Source of the DNA: Otis tarda
Lineage: Eukaryota > Chordata > Aves > Otidiformes > Otididae
Assembly (NCBI GenBank): GCA_026413225.1
Contig: CM048553.1
Coordinates: 137,174,190-137,238,189, forward strand
Direction: 5' to 3'
Length of the DNA stretch: 64,000 nt
Within the stretch, counting starts at the first letter, position 1. Each line of letters starts with the position of its first letter. The notes below the pieces were generated by a model. It did not search any database and was not told the DNA's origin. It saw nothing but the letters and a program-made list of their open reading frames with translations. Positions 52,211 to 63,771 of this stretch are shown one piece after another. Made by a program: the position numbers and the translations under genes.

Positions 52211-52716
52211 GATCCTTCTTCTCTGTTCAGTAGTGGTGAGACACATTGGGAGTGTGTCCAGGTCTAGTCCCAGGCTCCCCAATACAAGAGAGACATGGAC
52301 TTACTGAAATAAGTCCAAAGAAAGGCCAAAGAAATTAAGGGAGTATCTTGAATATAGGGAGAGGCTGAGAAAGCTGGGACTGTTCAGCTGGGAAAGAGAA
52401 GGCTCAAAGTAGATCTTATCCATGTGTATACATACCTGATAGGAAGGGACGAAGAAGAGGGAGCCAAACTCTTCTCACTAGTGCCCATTGATGGGACGAG
52501 AAACCAATTGGCACAAAACTGAAACATGAAACTCCATCTGAACACATGAAAACATTTATTTACTGTGATAGATGTTGTGGAGTCTCTACTCATGAAGATA
52601 TTAAAAACCCAGTTGCATATAGTTCCGGACAAACTACTCTAGCTGATCCTGCTTGAGCAGGTGTCTTGAACTAGATGATCTTTAGAAGCCCCTTCCAACC
52701 CCACCAAGTCTGTGAT
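52211..52716 (+). mobile_element. Older CR1, right part with 3' end
   Basis: Continuation of the plus-strand CR1 interrupted at 51274: gatccttcttctctgttcag, ctccccaatacaagagagac, gctgggactgttcagctggg, aaaactgaaacatgaaactcc, tgttgtggagtctctactca, ctgcttgagcaggtgtcttg and finally agatgatctttagaagcccc ttccaacc with a degenerate tctgtgat tail. Order and spacing are those of CR1 ORF2 end plus 3' UTR of an older subfamily whose tail is TCTGTGAT-like. Stops and indels make it nonfunctional. Confidence 0.9.
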
Positions 52717-55700
52717 ACCACGAATGAAGAAATCTTCCCATTCCCTGACAGATCATTTCTAGCTTTGCAGCATGAATTTTAAATGTCTTTAAGAAGGAGT
52801 CTTCTGCTTTCAGTTGTCTTCTTGTTTTCATGAGAAACTTTCTAAATTCGCAACACGTTGAAGTTGCCAGGGACAGGCAAATCCTACAGGCACGTCCTGC
52901 AAGGAGCACAAGCCGTCTTGGCTGCAAGCACTTAATACAACTTACTCTGCATCTGCTGCTTGGGGCACTACGGTACAAAGCTCAGACACAGTGAACTGGG
53001 GTTCTTCAGGCTTGCAAGGCTCTAATTGCTGGTGCCTCAGATGGGAAGAAGAGGAAGAAGTCTAACTTGACTACAACGAAGTGATATATCCCTCACAGGG
53101 AAAAGATTGCAAGAGAATGAAGTGGAAAATCCAGTGCAGAGGAATGAAAGAGAGGAGCAAGGCTGTAGCCTAGAGGGACGGGGGACCTGGGGGACATGGG
53201 ACAGATTGCACAGAAATGCAGATGTAGAAGGACAACGCCACAGAAAATATGAGCTACAGCACTCATCAGATGACCCCACTTAAGATGCATTGAAAAACCC
53301 AGTCTTAGTATATAAAGTGCTACGGACCGTTTGAGATAAAATTCTCTAGTGTCCCATTCATTTCTTCTTCCTTACTTTGTGGAAGTACTCAGTCTTTATG
53401 TAATATTCAGCCCTGATTATAGGGTGCAGGACTGTTTTTTTCTGTCTAAAGCACTGGTTTTGAAAGAAGGCTAGGTTTGGGTTTTCTGCTTTTATGAACA
53501 GCAAGCATGTAATTTTGTTACCAGTAGCAACAACCAGCTCAGAAAATGATTAGGCTTTTAAATGACTGGATTTTGTGAAAAAAAAAAAAAATCACAAACA
53601 GGAAGGTGTGGGCTGTTTCTGGGGTTATAGAGACTGCACTAGAAGGAATTCAGGGAAGAGACAGAGTGAGTGAGACTCCTACATCAGTTTCCATGTGGAC
53701 TCCACTAAGTCAGAGGAATTCCTCCAAATTTATGAAATTTGCAAAATTTTAATTGAGCGTAAAATTTGGCCCTTGCTGTTTTTCAGGGCTAGAGTCAGAT
53801 TTTATCAAACTAAATGATAACTCTTTTGCAATTTTGAAAGGTTAATTATATTGTTGAGAAATATTTTAATTTATTCTAATTTTTCTCATCTGGATTCATT
53901 TGCCTGATAGTTTGCATAGCTTTACATTCATTACAGTCCATTAAGGTAAAACCTCTTAACAAATACCCATTTCTGGCCACTTTCACCACTTTCCCCTTGA
54001 ACCTCATTCTTTTCCAAATGTCAAGCTCTTTAAAAATCTTGGCATGAAAAGTCACCTTTCTGTGAAAATAAGTCACCGTATTCAACAATTCAGCTCTGGC
54101 ATGGAGTGACAAATCATACAGAAGTCTCGTCCCTTCCAACAGAAATCTTAGGGAGAACTTAAAGTATTTTTTATCTTCGAAATTACAGTTTCCCTACCAG
54201 TTTTTAGCACCCTACCTCTTACAGAAGCTAGTGTATCTACTGACCATAGTTTTCATCTGAGATTATTTGACATGACCAAATAATGGCCCAGAAAGAGTGC
54301 AAAGGCATTTCTCATGCTTTGGTGAAGAACTCTGTTCTTGCACTGTGCTGAGCAGACCCAACAGTCTCACCAGTGCGCATTCATGACTTGTGGTAATGAA
54401 GAGTGTATATAATGGCTGAAAAGACTGTCTGAGATGCTTATGTAGGGGACATACTCAACTATGTAAACATGGACTGCTTTGCATTAACTTCCATACATGT
54501 TGTGAGAACAAGTCAAATATTTTATTTTGTTATTTGTTATTTGCACTCTGTCCCTGGGTGTGCTTGTACTCTGCAAATATAGCGTAAAAATATATTCCTT
54601 GCCTTAAGGGCCTTCTAAGTTTAGAAAAAAAACCCAATACCGACAGGTTACAGGAAACAGACACATGGACACTACAAAATAACTAGTTAAAACAACTCAG
54701 CAAAAAATATTGTGGCAGTAATACATCTGTAATTTTTTTATAGGCATCATAGCAAATATGAGGTTGTGCATTCACCTAGGACTGAAATGGCCATTTAGGG
54801 GAGCTGCTAATGATAGCTGTCAAGAGATAAAGACACTTTTAAAAGTCTAGGTAAAATTGGAATAGCAATGTTTATCAAGTTAGATGATATTTCCCAAATA
54901 AGCATGTGAGAAATACATGAAACAAAATGGCAGTTACTATTGCACAGTGCCTTATGCTGTTCTCAGCTCTGTACCCTTTCACGCACGTTTTTAAGAGTCT
55001 CAGTAGTGGTACTTTTCTGCTGTTATTCTTGCATTGTCCTCGTGGCCCTGCACCTAGAAACCACAATAGTGTTGTCAGGGCAAGTTCTCATGGGAAGCAA
55101 CTACCACCTTACCCTTCTTTTTCCTCACTCCTTACCTCTTGTTTTGTAGACCTTAGCTCATATTAGAGAAAAATAAACATATTGAATAAAAAAAAAATAG
55201 AGCAGTAATTTAAATATCCAATCAATATTATCCAATAATTTATGTGTCCAGAAGTTTAACAAGTAGCCAACGTGCAAAATTGGCACCCAATTATTGCACT
55301 CCAGTCAGTACTAATAGCACCGTAACTGGAAACAACAGGGAGTATGAGTGGCTTACAGAGAAAAGTATATAGTGCTAGGGAAAAAACATGACAAAACTTA
55401 TCATCATCATCTTCATGCTTACCACCTGCTGCACTGGACAGCCCAGCCACCGCCTCCCCAGATGAGGACAGTCACCTGGGACGCCATCTTTATGCTTCTT
55501 GGCTGGACACAGAGAAGAATTCTCCCTCTTCCCTTCTCTCTTTCTCTCCCTCCCCCTTCCCTCCCCCTTTATGTTTTAATTTTTCTCCAGAAGCAACTTA
55601 CACTGTTAGAGTGGACATATGTCATCAGCTATGGATCCCACCAATAAGTGTCTCTGCAACGTGATCCTGCCTCTCTACCCTTTGTGCAACATCACCGCCT

Positions 55701-58700
55701 TCTCAGCTTTACTGTCTACCTTTGGAAATTCTGGGCTTGGTGTGAGGTTTTAGCATCTTCTGCACTTTGACATAAAGGCTGATTATCTGATTGAAGTGCC
55801 TATAATATACACTCCATTATCATACACATTATATTTGAATCACCCAAATCAATTTCCAACTTTTCTATCTGATTTGCAGTGATCCATTAAAATCCTTCCC
55901 CTTCAATGTCTTGTTGAAAATAACCTTACTCTTGCTTTTAGAACATGCTGACAATATCTGCATGGCATCAAAATATGACAGTTGCAATTTATTTATCAGT
56001 GCATTAGGTTTTAACCACAGCATGCCCTCTCATCACCCAGGAAACAATTGCAGTCTAGAGTCTTTTATCTATATCATTTCTATGAGTAATTCATATAACT
56101 GAATTTAGTCCATCACTTGATATTATTCTGTCACATGAACGTCAAAGGAGCTCTAAAGCAAACAAAAAGAAGAAAAATGATAGTCATAAGGTAAACGGTT
56201 CAAAGAAAGAAAGAGAAGCACAGGTTGAACATTCATTGGAATGCTTTTTTTACCAGGCACTAGGGAAAGTAATATGGCTTGTCAAGACCTAATACAAAAA
56301 GAGTATTAAAGAGCTAACAGACTTCTGCTGGAGGGCAGGTAAGAGAATTAGCCTGTAGGCCTGTTTGGGAAGAATAAACTGAGATGTAGGCTGTAAAGGA
56401 TAGCCTAGGCAGTTGGATCAGTCTCCACCTTGAGTTTAAGACATTTTCAGCATAAAACTTGGGGACAAAGGCCTTACACTGCCCTATTTCACAGTGCTAC
56501 ATGCCTTTGACTGAGCAAAGGAGAACTGTTTGAACAAACTGTCTTGAATCATTTAACATGACTTAAAACCAATAGAACACATTTATCCTTTCTTTCTCGT
56601 CAAATCATGGGATTCTGCCTTCAGACAGGTGAAGGAAGTGAAGCCCTTTGCTGGGAAGACGCCTATGGCGTGTGAGATACTGTTCACATTATACGTGGGA
56701 CAATACCAAACTCACAAAAAGTCTGAGCAACTAAGTAGGCATGTTTTTATCATAACAACTCAGGGTATGTCACACAATTACTAGGGTTATTGGGCTAACC
56801 TTATTGCCATGTTCCCTCATAACCTTCAGTCTGCTCATCCTCATCAAACCTATGTGAAGGAGGACTATGGGTTTATTTGTCCACTATTATAGGTCAAATT
56901 AGGAATCAAGACTCACTCAAGACTCAGTGAGATGAGTGAGGAGAGATGCGTGCCACTAGGACATGTTGATAGGTAAGAAGCTGATGGAAAAGGCTTATTT
57001 GTCTCCTAACAAGGTTTGCAGGGTCTCCAGAGCTTGCTCCAGCCCAAGGAGGAAAAACATATCTTTCAGTATTTTACTTCTTGAGGAAAAAAATAATAGA
57101 ATATTACAATAAGTAAAGTTTGAACAGGTCTTCAGAGATAATCTCAAACAACAAATTTTGAAAAGCTTCAAGGACAGAAAATCTACCATTAGTCCCTAAT
57201 AGATTTCATAAGCGTATCGCTCTTTGTTTGCGTCAGTGTCTGAGTTTCCCACAAGACAGGTGGGAAAGTTCTTCGTAACTCAGTACGAGCCAGTGAGTGT
57301 TGTACACTGTCAAAAAAACCTTTTTTTTTTTGAAAGTATTGAAATTGAGGAAATACTAATAATGGTATTAGAGAAACAAAAACTATTTTCATAGCAAGAT
57401 ACATGCACATTCATAAGAACATGATTCAAAATTCCCATTCACTCAACTAGTCTGAATTAAAGGGAATTAAAGCCAGGAAAAGGTTTCAGTCTTCAAAAGT
57501 AAAAGACAAAGAACAAGCTGAAAAACCTTGGTGACTTCAAAGTTCAACACAAAACTTGTCTATGTAAAGGTTTTTGAAATGTAAAATTCTAAACAAGTAA
57601 GCAGTATTACCAAAAAAAATGGAACTGTGAAATTGTGAGATATTGCTCTGTATCTCTAATCTCTCCTGATGTCCTAACTTGCTTATTTTTCTTGTTCTTT
57701 TTTAAGATATTATTTAGAAACGATATAATAACTTGTGAAAAGACTATTTTTCTACTACAAAAAAAAAAATTATGAACTCTCAGAAGGATTTAAAATTTCT
57801 GGGATTCATCCTTTTGAATCCAAATTCAGAGAATAACATCATTATAGAATTTTGCTTTGTATGATCTTAATTTTCAGATGTTCCTTTTGTCTATGCTGGT
57901 CTTTTAAGTAAGCCATTAAGTAAAAAGAAGACAAACAATGTCAGACTTTTAAGGCTAGTAGCTTTTATCAGGAAAAAAAAAAGCAGCTGTAAATATTATT
58001 TGGTTTTCTTCTGACAACCATTTAGTTTATTAGTTTGAATTTTTGGGAACAGTTCAGTTATTTTAAGTCTGATGTATTTTACAGTGCACTGCAGGTGACA
58101 TGTCAAAATTCTATCAAGGTCATTGTTTGTGATTGGCGTTATCACTATCTTTCTTTGGTTTATTACACTTTTTGTGAGCAGGAAATCCTGATGCTGTCAA
58201 GTCAAGTGCCTACTGAATTTCTTGTGACTTGTGCTGCCATCCTCCTTAGGCAGAAAATAAATTGTTCTTTCACTGTTGCATAATCTGATTGACATACCTA
58301 CATTGAATGGGCTCCTTTTTACCAAGACAATGAATCCCATCTCTCTTGTCATATTTCATAAATTCCACACACTTGCATTACAGCAATCTGTAAGCATTGT
58401 GAAATTATGAATATGGCAAAAGGCAGCCATGGTTGACCACTCTTTATAATGAAGGATGGATTTTAAATGAATTCCAATGATCGTGATATATTTCCATGCT
58501 GGCATAAAAACTGTCACAGTCTCTTTCTGCCTTTTTAATGGACACATTCTGAAACAGATATTTCAATGAAGCAATTTCCTTTCTGATAATTTAAAACTTT
58601 TTTTTTAAAGCTGTGATATGTATTTCAAATTATGTTACCCGAGAAAAAGGATGCACAACCTCTTTTTAATTATTACTTGGCATTGAACAAGAGCAGTTCT

Positions 58701-60227
58701 TTTCCTCTCCTTTAATGGCCAAAGAGGAAAAGTTTTGTGTTTCAAGCACTTTTAGGAGAACCAAGTAGTCAAATGTCAAGTTTTAGCTCTCTTCCAGATG
58801 TTCCTGAGTGGAGAGAAATCTGGCAGCCTGTGGTTTGAAATCCACTGCTCCGAGTTAGATGCGTCAGCTCTCAAAGCATTGTGTAGGATAAGTTATGTGT
58901 AAGGATCTGTATAAAATCCATACCTGGAATAAAGAGTCACCAAAGTTGAATGACTTTAAGGTAGGGACTTTTCCATTATACAAGGCTGAGTCGTTGGAAT
59001 TTACACACTGAGTGAAAGAAAATCTCAGTCATTACTGGACATCACTTAGTTTTGAATGTAAAAATAAATGGGAACAAGGAAAAGCCCCACCAGAACTGTA
59101 ACTCCCTGGAAGGGAAGATAGCATGTGAATGTTAAAAGAGCATTTCATCCTGAATCACAGACGATCAATTCCAGAACACAAAGAAAAGTCAGGAAGAAGA
59201 TAGCTTTGTTTCTACCAATACATGATTCCTCATTAGCTCTTTTTTTTCAAGAAGAGGTGACTATGAATCTCTGTAACTGATGCTGAAGACACCTGAGCTC
59301 CACCTAAAGAAGAAACATATGAAAGGGTCATGTTTGCACAAACTTCAAAAGGAAAGTGAAAACACACAAAGCTTTTAACTGGGCAAAGATTGAAGAGTTT
59401 AATTAGCTGGTTTGGAGAAACATTTGAGCTATTTGACTTCTTAAGAAGAGATCAGACCAGTTTCATGGGAGACAAAAAAGCCAGAAGGAATATGAAGGAC
59501 CTCAAGACAGTGATTAAGCTTGACATAGCAATTATACAATTATTACAGAAAGTTACCTTCCCAAAACAGTAAGTAACCTTTCTATTACTTAGCTCCTGGA
59601 AAGTACTCAGTCAGGAAGGCACCAATGCGTTTGTAGGAAGCCAGCAGAAATACACTGCTGGCACAAGACAGTAGGCATGCTCAAGGAACTTTGTGTTGGA
59701 TGGGAAGGGATCCCCAATCTGGCATGGTTTACAAAGCTTATATTTGCATTAGCAAGTAGTGTGACCTGACATAAATGGATCTGTTTGTATTAACAAATCA
59801 GTGTCCATACTGCACTTGTTCCCCTGGAGTGGACACCCATTAGCAGCTGTAGTGAAATAGGTGCACACCTAGAGTTTATCTTCCAGCCTGGCTTTAACCA
59901 GAATGAATCCAGTTTCTGTTTTCCATTAATGCTCTGTGATCTGAAGCAAAACATGGGAAGTAGAAAGGAGGTTTCATTAAAAAAAAAAAAAAACCCATCC
60001 TGATCTGAACTAAAATGCTAGTGTAGGCACACCTGGAGTTCATCTACACATGGGTAGATAAGAGATCCTCAATGTTTGGGAAGGACTCTGCTCCCAGATC
60101 TGCACTGCATGCTTGCTTCTTTGAATCTGTTGGCCTAGCATGGAGGAAGCTCTCAGTAAGAAAACTGTCAGCATGATTTTTCCTTGCTGCCACTGGAGGA
60201 TAACAGAAACTCTTTCCAGAGCTGCAA
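52717..60227. other. Long unique noncoding stretch
   Basis: About 7.5 kb with no CR1, LTR or MIR signature I can name. Holds A13 near 53.58 kb, a 51-nt pure pyrimidine tract at 55520-55570, T/A runs near 57.31 kb and A15 at 59979-59993. An 87-codon minus frame at 53876-54139 and a frame at 59390-59572 lack domains. Confidence 0.5.
55520..55570. repeat. 51-nt pure pyrimidine tract
   Basis: Every base from 55520 to 55570 is C or T (tctccctcttcccttctctc onward to ctccccctt t). A homopurine/homopyrimidine tract of this length can form triplex (H-DNA). Confidence 0.88.
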
Positions 60228-60518
60228 AATCATAGAATAATAGAATAGTTTGGGTTGAAAGGGACCTTCAAAGGTCATCTAGTACAACCTCCCTGCAAGG
60301 AGCAGGGACATCTTCAACTAGATCAGGTTTTGCAGAGACCCACCTAATTTGACATTGAACATTTCCAGGGATGGAGCATCCACCACCTCTCTGGGCCACC
60401 TGTTCCGGTGTTCCACCGCCCTCAGTATAAGAATTTTTTTTCTAATATCTAATCTGAATCTACCTCCCTCTATTTTAAAACCATTACCCCTCATCATATT
60501 GCAACAGGCCCTACTGAA
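60228..60518 (-). mobile_element. CR1 3' fragment
   Basis: Plus strand reads aatcatagaataatagaata, ggttgaaagggaccttcaaa, then the antisense ORF2 end (catttccagggatggagc, ctctctgggccacctgttcc, tctaatatctaatctgaatc, gcaacaggccctactgaa). 5' truncated at about 60518. Several substitutions and indels relative to the copy at 51275-52210 make it older than that copy. No intact frame. Confidence 0.9.
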
Positions 60519-61549
60519 AATGGTTTGAACTGGACAAGCTCACAGCAAATGCACAGTTTGAGCACAGGTTTATTTGGAGCCTAGACGCGAGGCTGACTGT
60601 CTGGTCTAGATTGTTCTTCATGTCGTTTGTTAGTGTATGAATTGATGGTTAGTGTGCAAACTGACACATGGCTCTTCAAAGTCAGAGAAAAATATTTTTT
60701 TTTTCAATAGGCCACTGATTAGATGCGGCTGAGTCAGAAGGGTATGAGTCACCACTCAAATGATAAGTGTAAATTTAGTGCCTAGGGGAAAGGAGGAGGC
60801 TTTTAAAAGCAAACACATTGTTTGGAACTGAAGAAATTGTAGCCAGGTCTCCGCCACAGGATTTTGCTGGCATACTTTTATTGTCTAGAGGTGTAAGAAA
60901 ATCACCCACAGAGCTGACACTGCTCTATTGGCAAAATCCATGGTGAAGACACAGGGAGGCTTACAGAAGAGTGTTTGTCACAAAGCTGTTGCTCTACAGA
61001 GCTTTCTCTAACTACACTGACAAAAAGAAAAATGCCTTGGGGCAAGATTTTGTCAAGGCATGTTTGGGGTGCTCCTGTCTCAATTAGCCTCTCAAAAGGC
61101 AGGAATCCCTATGACTAGAGTCAGGATCCTGAATAAATTTAGGCGTGCGCTAGCTCTCAGCTACACAAGCTTAAGTGTTGAAGACAAGAAGACCTAGGAG
61201 TTAGGGAACGTAGACCATCAGTGTCAGGGCTCAGGCATCGCGGGGGGGGGGGTTGTTGAGACTGATGTTTTGGAGCTCAGTGTCTCAGTTTCCCTGGAAT
61301 ATTGTTTTAGATGCCTACAGTATTTAACATTGTTTCAAGGAAGTAGGAGAAAAGTGATCTAGGTAAAATTGTCAAAAGGTGGCTTTGCAACAAATTATTC
61401 TAGATTAAATACGAGTAGATCACATCAAATAGACAAAGCATTTCAAGTGAGATCTAACAGGGAACTCGCCTGAGTTCCTGAGTGTCAATTAACATGTTAA
61501 TCGATACGTAGGTGGTTCTTAGCCCACAAGTTCTCGCCCACATGTCACA
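60519..61549. other. Noncoding DNA before the long CR1
   Basis: No gene. Contains a G11 run at 61242-61252. The string gtgtctcagtttccctgg near 61.28 kb recalls an antisense MIR core but is too short to call. The exact left end of the following CR1 is not visible from one sequence, so this stretch may include part of its 5' UTR. Confidence 0.45.
61242..61252. repeat. G11 homopolymer
   Basis: Eleven consecutive G in otherwise AT-balanced DNA, about 300-450 bp before the probable CR1 5' end. Confidence 0.9.
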
Positions 61550-61715
61550 GTAAGTGAGTAAAGGTGTTACTGACCACCTACTGAGGAGGTGATCAGAGTG
61601 TGAGGAGCCCACACTCCCCATTCAATACAGTAGCAGCGGGAGTGGGAGTTGGATCTAGCCTTTTCTTGGGCGACCTGCTCTCCTATTGACAGGCCCTGAC
61701 ATCACAGCTTTAAAC

Positions 61716-62768
61716 ATGGTCCTCACCAGGAAGCAGGCTTCCCCCAAGAAGACTGTGGCAACCCAGACAGAAGGTCTGCCCAAAAATGCGGCACTTCAGG
61801 TCTCTGGCTGCAGGGAGTGCCTGTGCCTGCTGCTGCCAGGGGAGGACGGGAAGGATGCCGCCTGTGCGAGGTGTGAGCAGCTGGACGAGCTGCTCAGTCT
61901 GGTGGTGGAGCTTAGGGAGGACATAGAGAGGTTACGGAGTATCAGAGAGTGCGAGCGGGAGATTGACTGGTGGAGTGACTCTCTGCAAGAAAGACACAGA
62001 GATTGCACCCCCCGGACTGAGAGAGTAGTGGACACTCTCCCTTGCCATAGTCAAGTGGAGAGGGACTGCTTGAGAGGAGAGGAGGGATGGCAGCAGGTCC
62101 CAGGTTGGCGTCGCAGGCAACCCCCATCCCGACCTACCTCGGTTCCCCAGGTCCCTCTGTGTAACAGGTTTGAAGCCCTGAAACCGGAGGGAGAGGCGAG
62201 TGAGGATGACGTGGGAACGCCGCCTCCTACCTTGCATAAGATGAGGCAGTCGGATCCACGCTTGAAGACTGCCTCCTCCAAAAAAGAAAGAAGGGTGATA
62301 GTTGTAGGTGACTCCCTTCTGAGAGGGACAGAGGGCCCAATATGCCGGCCTGACCCTACCCATAGGGAGGTGTGCTGCCTTCCTGGGGCCCGGGTCAGAG
62401 ACATAACCCGGAAACTCCCACAGCTGGTTAGGCCCACTGATTATTTTCCACTCCTCATAGTTCAAATGGGCAGTGATGAAATTGCACAGAGAAGCCTACG
62501 AACTACGAAAAGAGATTTCAGGGGTTTAGGGCGTTTGGTTCAAGGAGCGGGAGCTCAAGTGATCTTCTGTTCTATACCTTCAGGGTCAGCGAGCGGCACG
62601 GAGTGGGCTTGGAAAGTTCCATTAATGAATAATTGGCTTAGAGGCTGGTGTCGAGAGAGAAACTTTGGGTTCTTTGATCATGGGGCAGTTTACTTGGCCC
62701 CTGGCCTGTCTTCTGTTTGTGGAACCCACCTTTCTGTAAGGTGGGTTTTAGGGGGCAACAAATCCTAG
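61716..62768 (+). CDS. CR1 ORF1 protein (zinc-finger-like, GDSL esterase-like)
   Basis: 350 codons from the ATG in taaacatggtcctcaccagg, where the product starts MVLTRKQ as expected of avian CR1 ORF1; an in-frame TTG 30 bases upstream is not a credible start. ORF1 acts in the retrotransposition particle. Order: C32xxC35 and C50xxC53 pairs (PHD/zinc-finger-like), a leucine-rich helical stretch at about 55-80, a basic/proline linker, then an SGNH/GDSL-type hydrolase domain from about 192 with GDSL at 198-201 (nucleophile Ser200), GSDE at 252-255 and GTHLS at 336-340 (His338). Residue 335, normally the Asp of the D-x-x-H pair, is Cys, so the catalytic triad looks broken. After SVRW the frame is lost: the typical ORF1 end (ILAQELAGLIDRSLN, stop at 62807-62809) continues in another frame. 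ORF2 begins just downstream. Confidence 0.85.
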   Translation: MVLTRKQASPKKTVATQTEGLPKNAALQVSGCRECLCLLLPGEDGKDAACARCEQLDELLSLVVELREDIERLRSIRECEREIDWWSDSLQERHRDCTPRTERVVDTLPCHSQVERDCLRGEEGWQQVPGWRRRQPPSRPTSVPQVPLCNRFEALKPEGEASEDDVGTPPPTLHKMRQSDPRLKTASSKKERRVIVVGDSLLRGTEGPICRPDPTHREVCCLPGARVRDITRKLPQLVRPTDYFPLLIVQMGSDEIAQRSLRTTKRDFRGLGRLVQGAGAQVIFCSIPSGSASGTEWAWKVPLMNNWLRGWCRERNFGFFDHGAVYLAPGLSSVCGTHLSVRWVLGGNKS

Positions 62769-62865
62769 CACAGGAGCTGGCGGGGCTTATCGACAGATCT
62801 TTAAACTAGCTACAAAGGGGGAAGGGGACAAAACAAGGCCCTCAAGGGAAGAGCCCAGGGGAACG

Positions 62866-63771
62866 GTGCTCGATCTGGGGCTGAGGCAGCTGTCTCGGCT
62901 GAAGTGCATGTACACCAATGCACGCAGCATGAGTAACAAGCAGGAGGAGCTGGAAGCGATTGTGCGGCAGGATAACTATGACCTGGTTGCCATTACTGAA
63001 ACGTGGTGGGACCACTCCCACGACTGGAGTGCTGTGATGGAAGGCTACAAGCTCTTCAGAAGGGATAGACGAGGAAGGAAGGGTGGTGGTGTGGCCCTTT
63101 ATATTAAAGACTATTTTGACGTTGAAGAGCTTGGGGTTGGGAATGATACAGTTGAGTGTCTATGGATAAGGATAAGAGGAAAGGCCTGTAGGGGTGACAT
63201 CGTGGTGGGGGTCTGTTATAGACCACCTAATCAGGATGAAGGGAAGGACGAGGCGTTCTATGAGCAGCTTGAGCGAGTCGCGCAATCGCCAGCACTCGTT
63301 CTTGTGGGAGACTTCAACTTCCCTGATATATGCTGGGAATATCATACAGCGCACATGAAACAGTCCAAAAGGTTCCTAGAGGGTGTGGAAGATAGTTTCC
63401 TTATGCAGCTGGTACGAGAGCCTACCAGGGGTGGTGCCCTGATTGACCTACTCTTTACTAATAGAGAAGGTCTGGTGGGAGACGTGAAGGATGGGCACTG
63501 TCTTGGGCAGAGCGACCATGAAATTGTAGAATTCTCTATTCTTGGAGATGTCAGAAGGATCACTAGCAGAACGGCTATCCTGAACTTCAAGAGGGCGGAC
63601 TTTGACTTGTTCAGGACGCTTGTTGCGAGGGTCCCTTGGGAGTCGCTGCTTAAGGGTAACGGGGTCCAGGAAGCCTGGACGCTCCTCAAGATGGAGATCT
63701 TAAAGGCACAAGAACAGGCTGTTCCTGAATGCCGTAAGGCGAGCCGTAGCGGAAGAAGACTGTGTGGATGA
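62866..63771 (+). pseudogene. CR1 ORF2, endonuclease part (frameshifted)
   Basis: Encodes the N-terminal apurinic/apyrimidinic-type endonuclease of CR1 ORF2, which nicks target DNA to prime reverse transcription. The frame is open from 62752; the first ATG is at 62908 (in KCMYTNARS), so the true start, possibly by reinitiation after ORF1, is uncertain. Counting from 62866: TNARS 17-21, ITETWWD 43-49 (catalytic Glu), GGGVALY 73-79, YRPPN 118-122, GDFNFPDI 148-155 (catalytic Asp/Asn), TRGG and LLFTN 187-199, and SDHE 216-219 (catalytic His). All catalytic residues appear intact. The frame ends at a tga at 63769, but the typical continuation (WMNRE, then RLRKKKRVY) is in another frame, so an indel near 63.75 kb breaks the polyprotein before the polymerase. 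Confidence 0.9.

Noticed and set aside
51611..52267. 218-codon plus-strand frame over the nested CR1
   Set aside because: Antisense shadow of the CR1 ORF2 frame; its composition mirrors the GC-rich coding strand.
53876..54139. 87-codon minus-strand frame with protein-like composition
   Set aside because: Lys/Arg-rich because of AT-rich DNA; I recognise no family and see no flanking exon or poly-A of a processed copy.
62051..62465. Minus-strand frames (up to 177 codons) across CR1 ORF1
   Set aside because: Shadows of ORF1, which has the expected family motifs on the plus strand.
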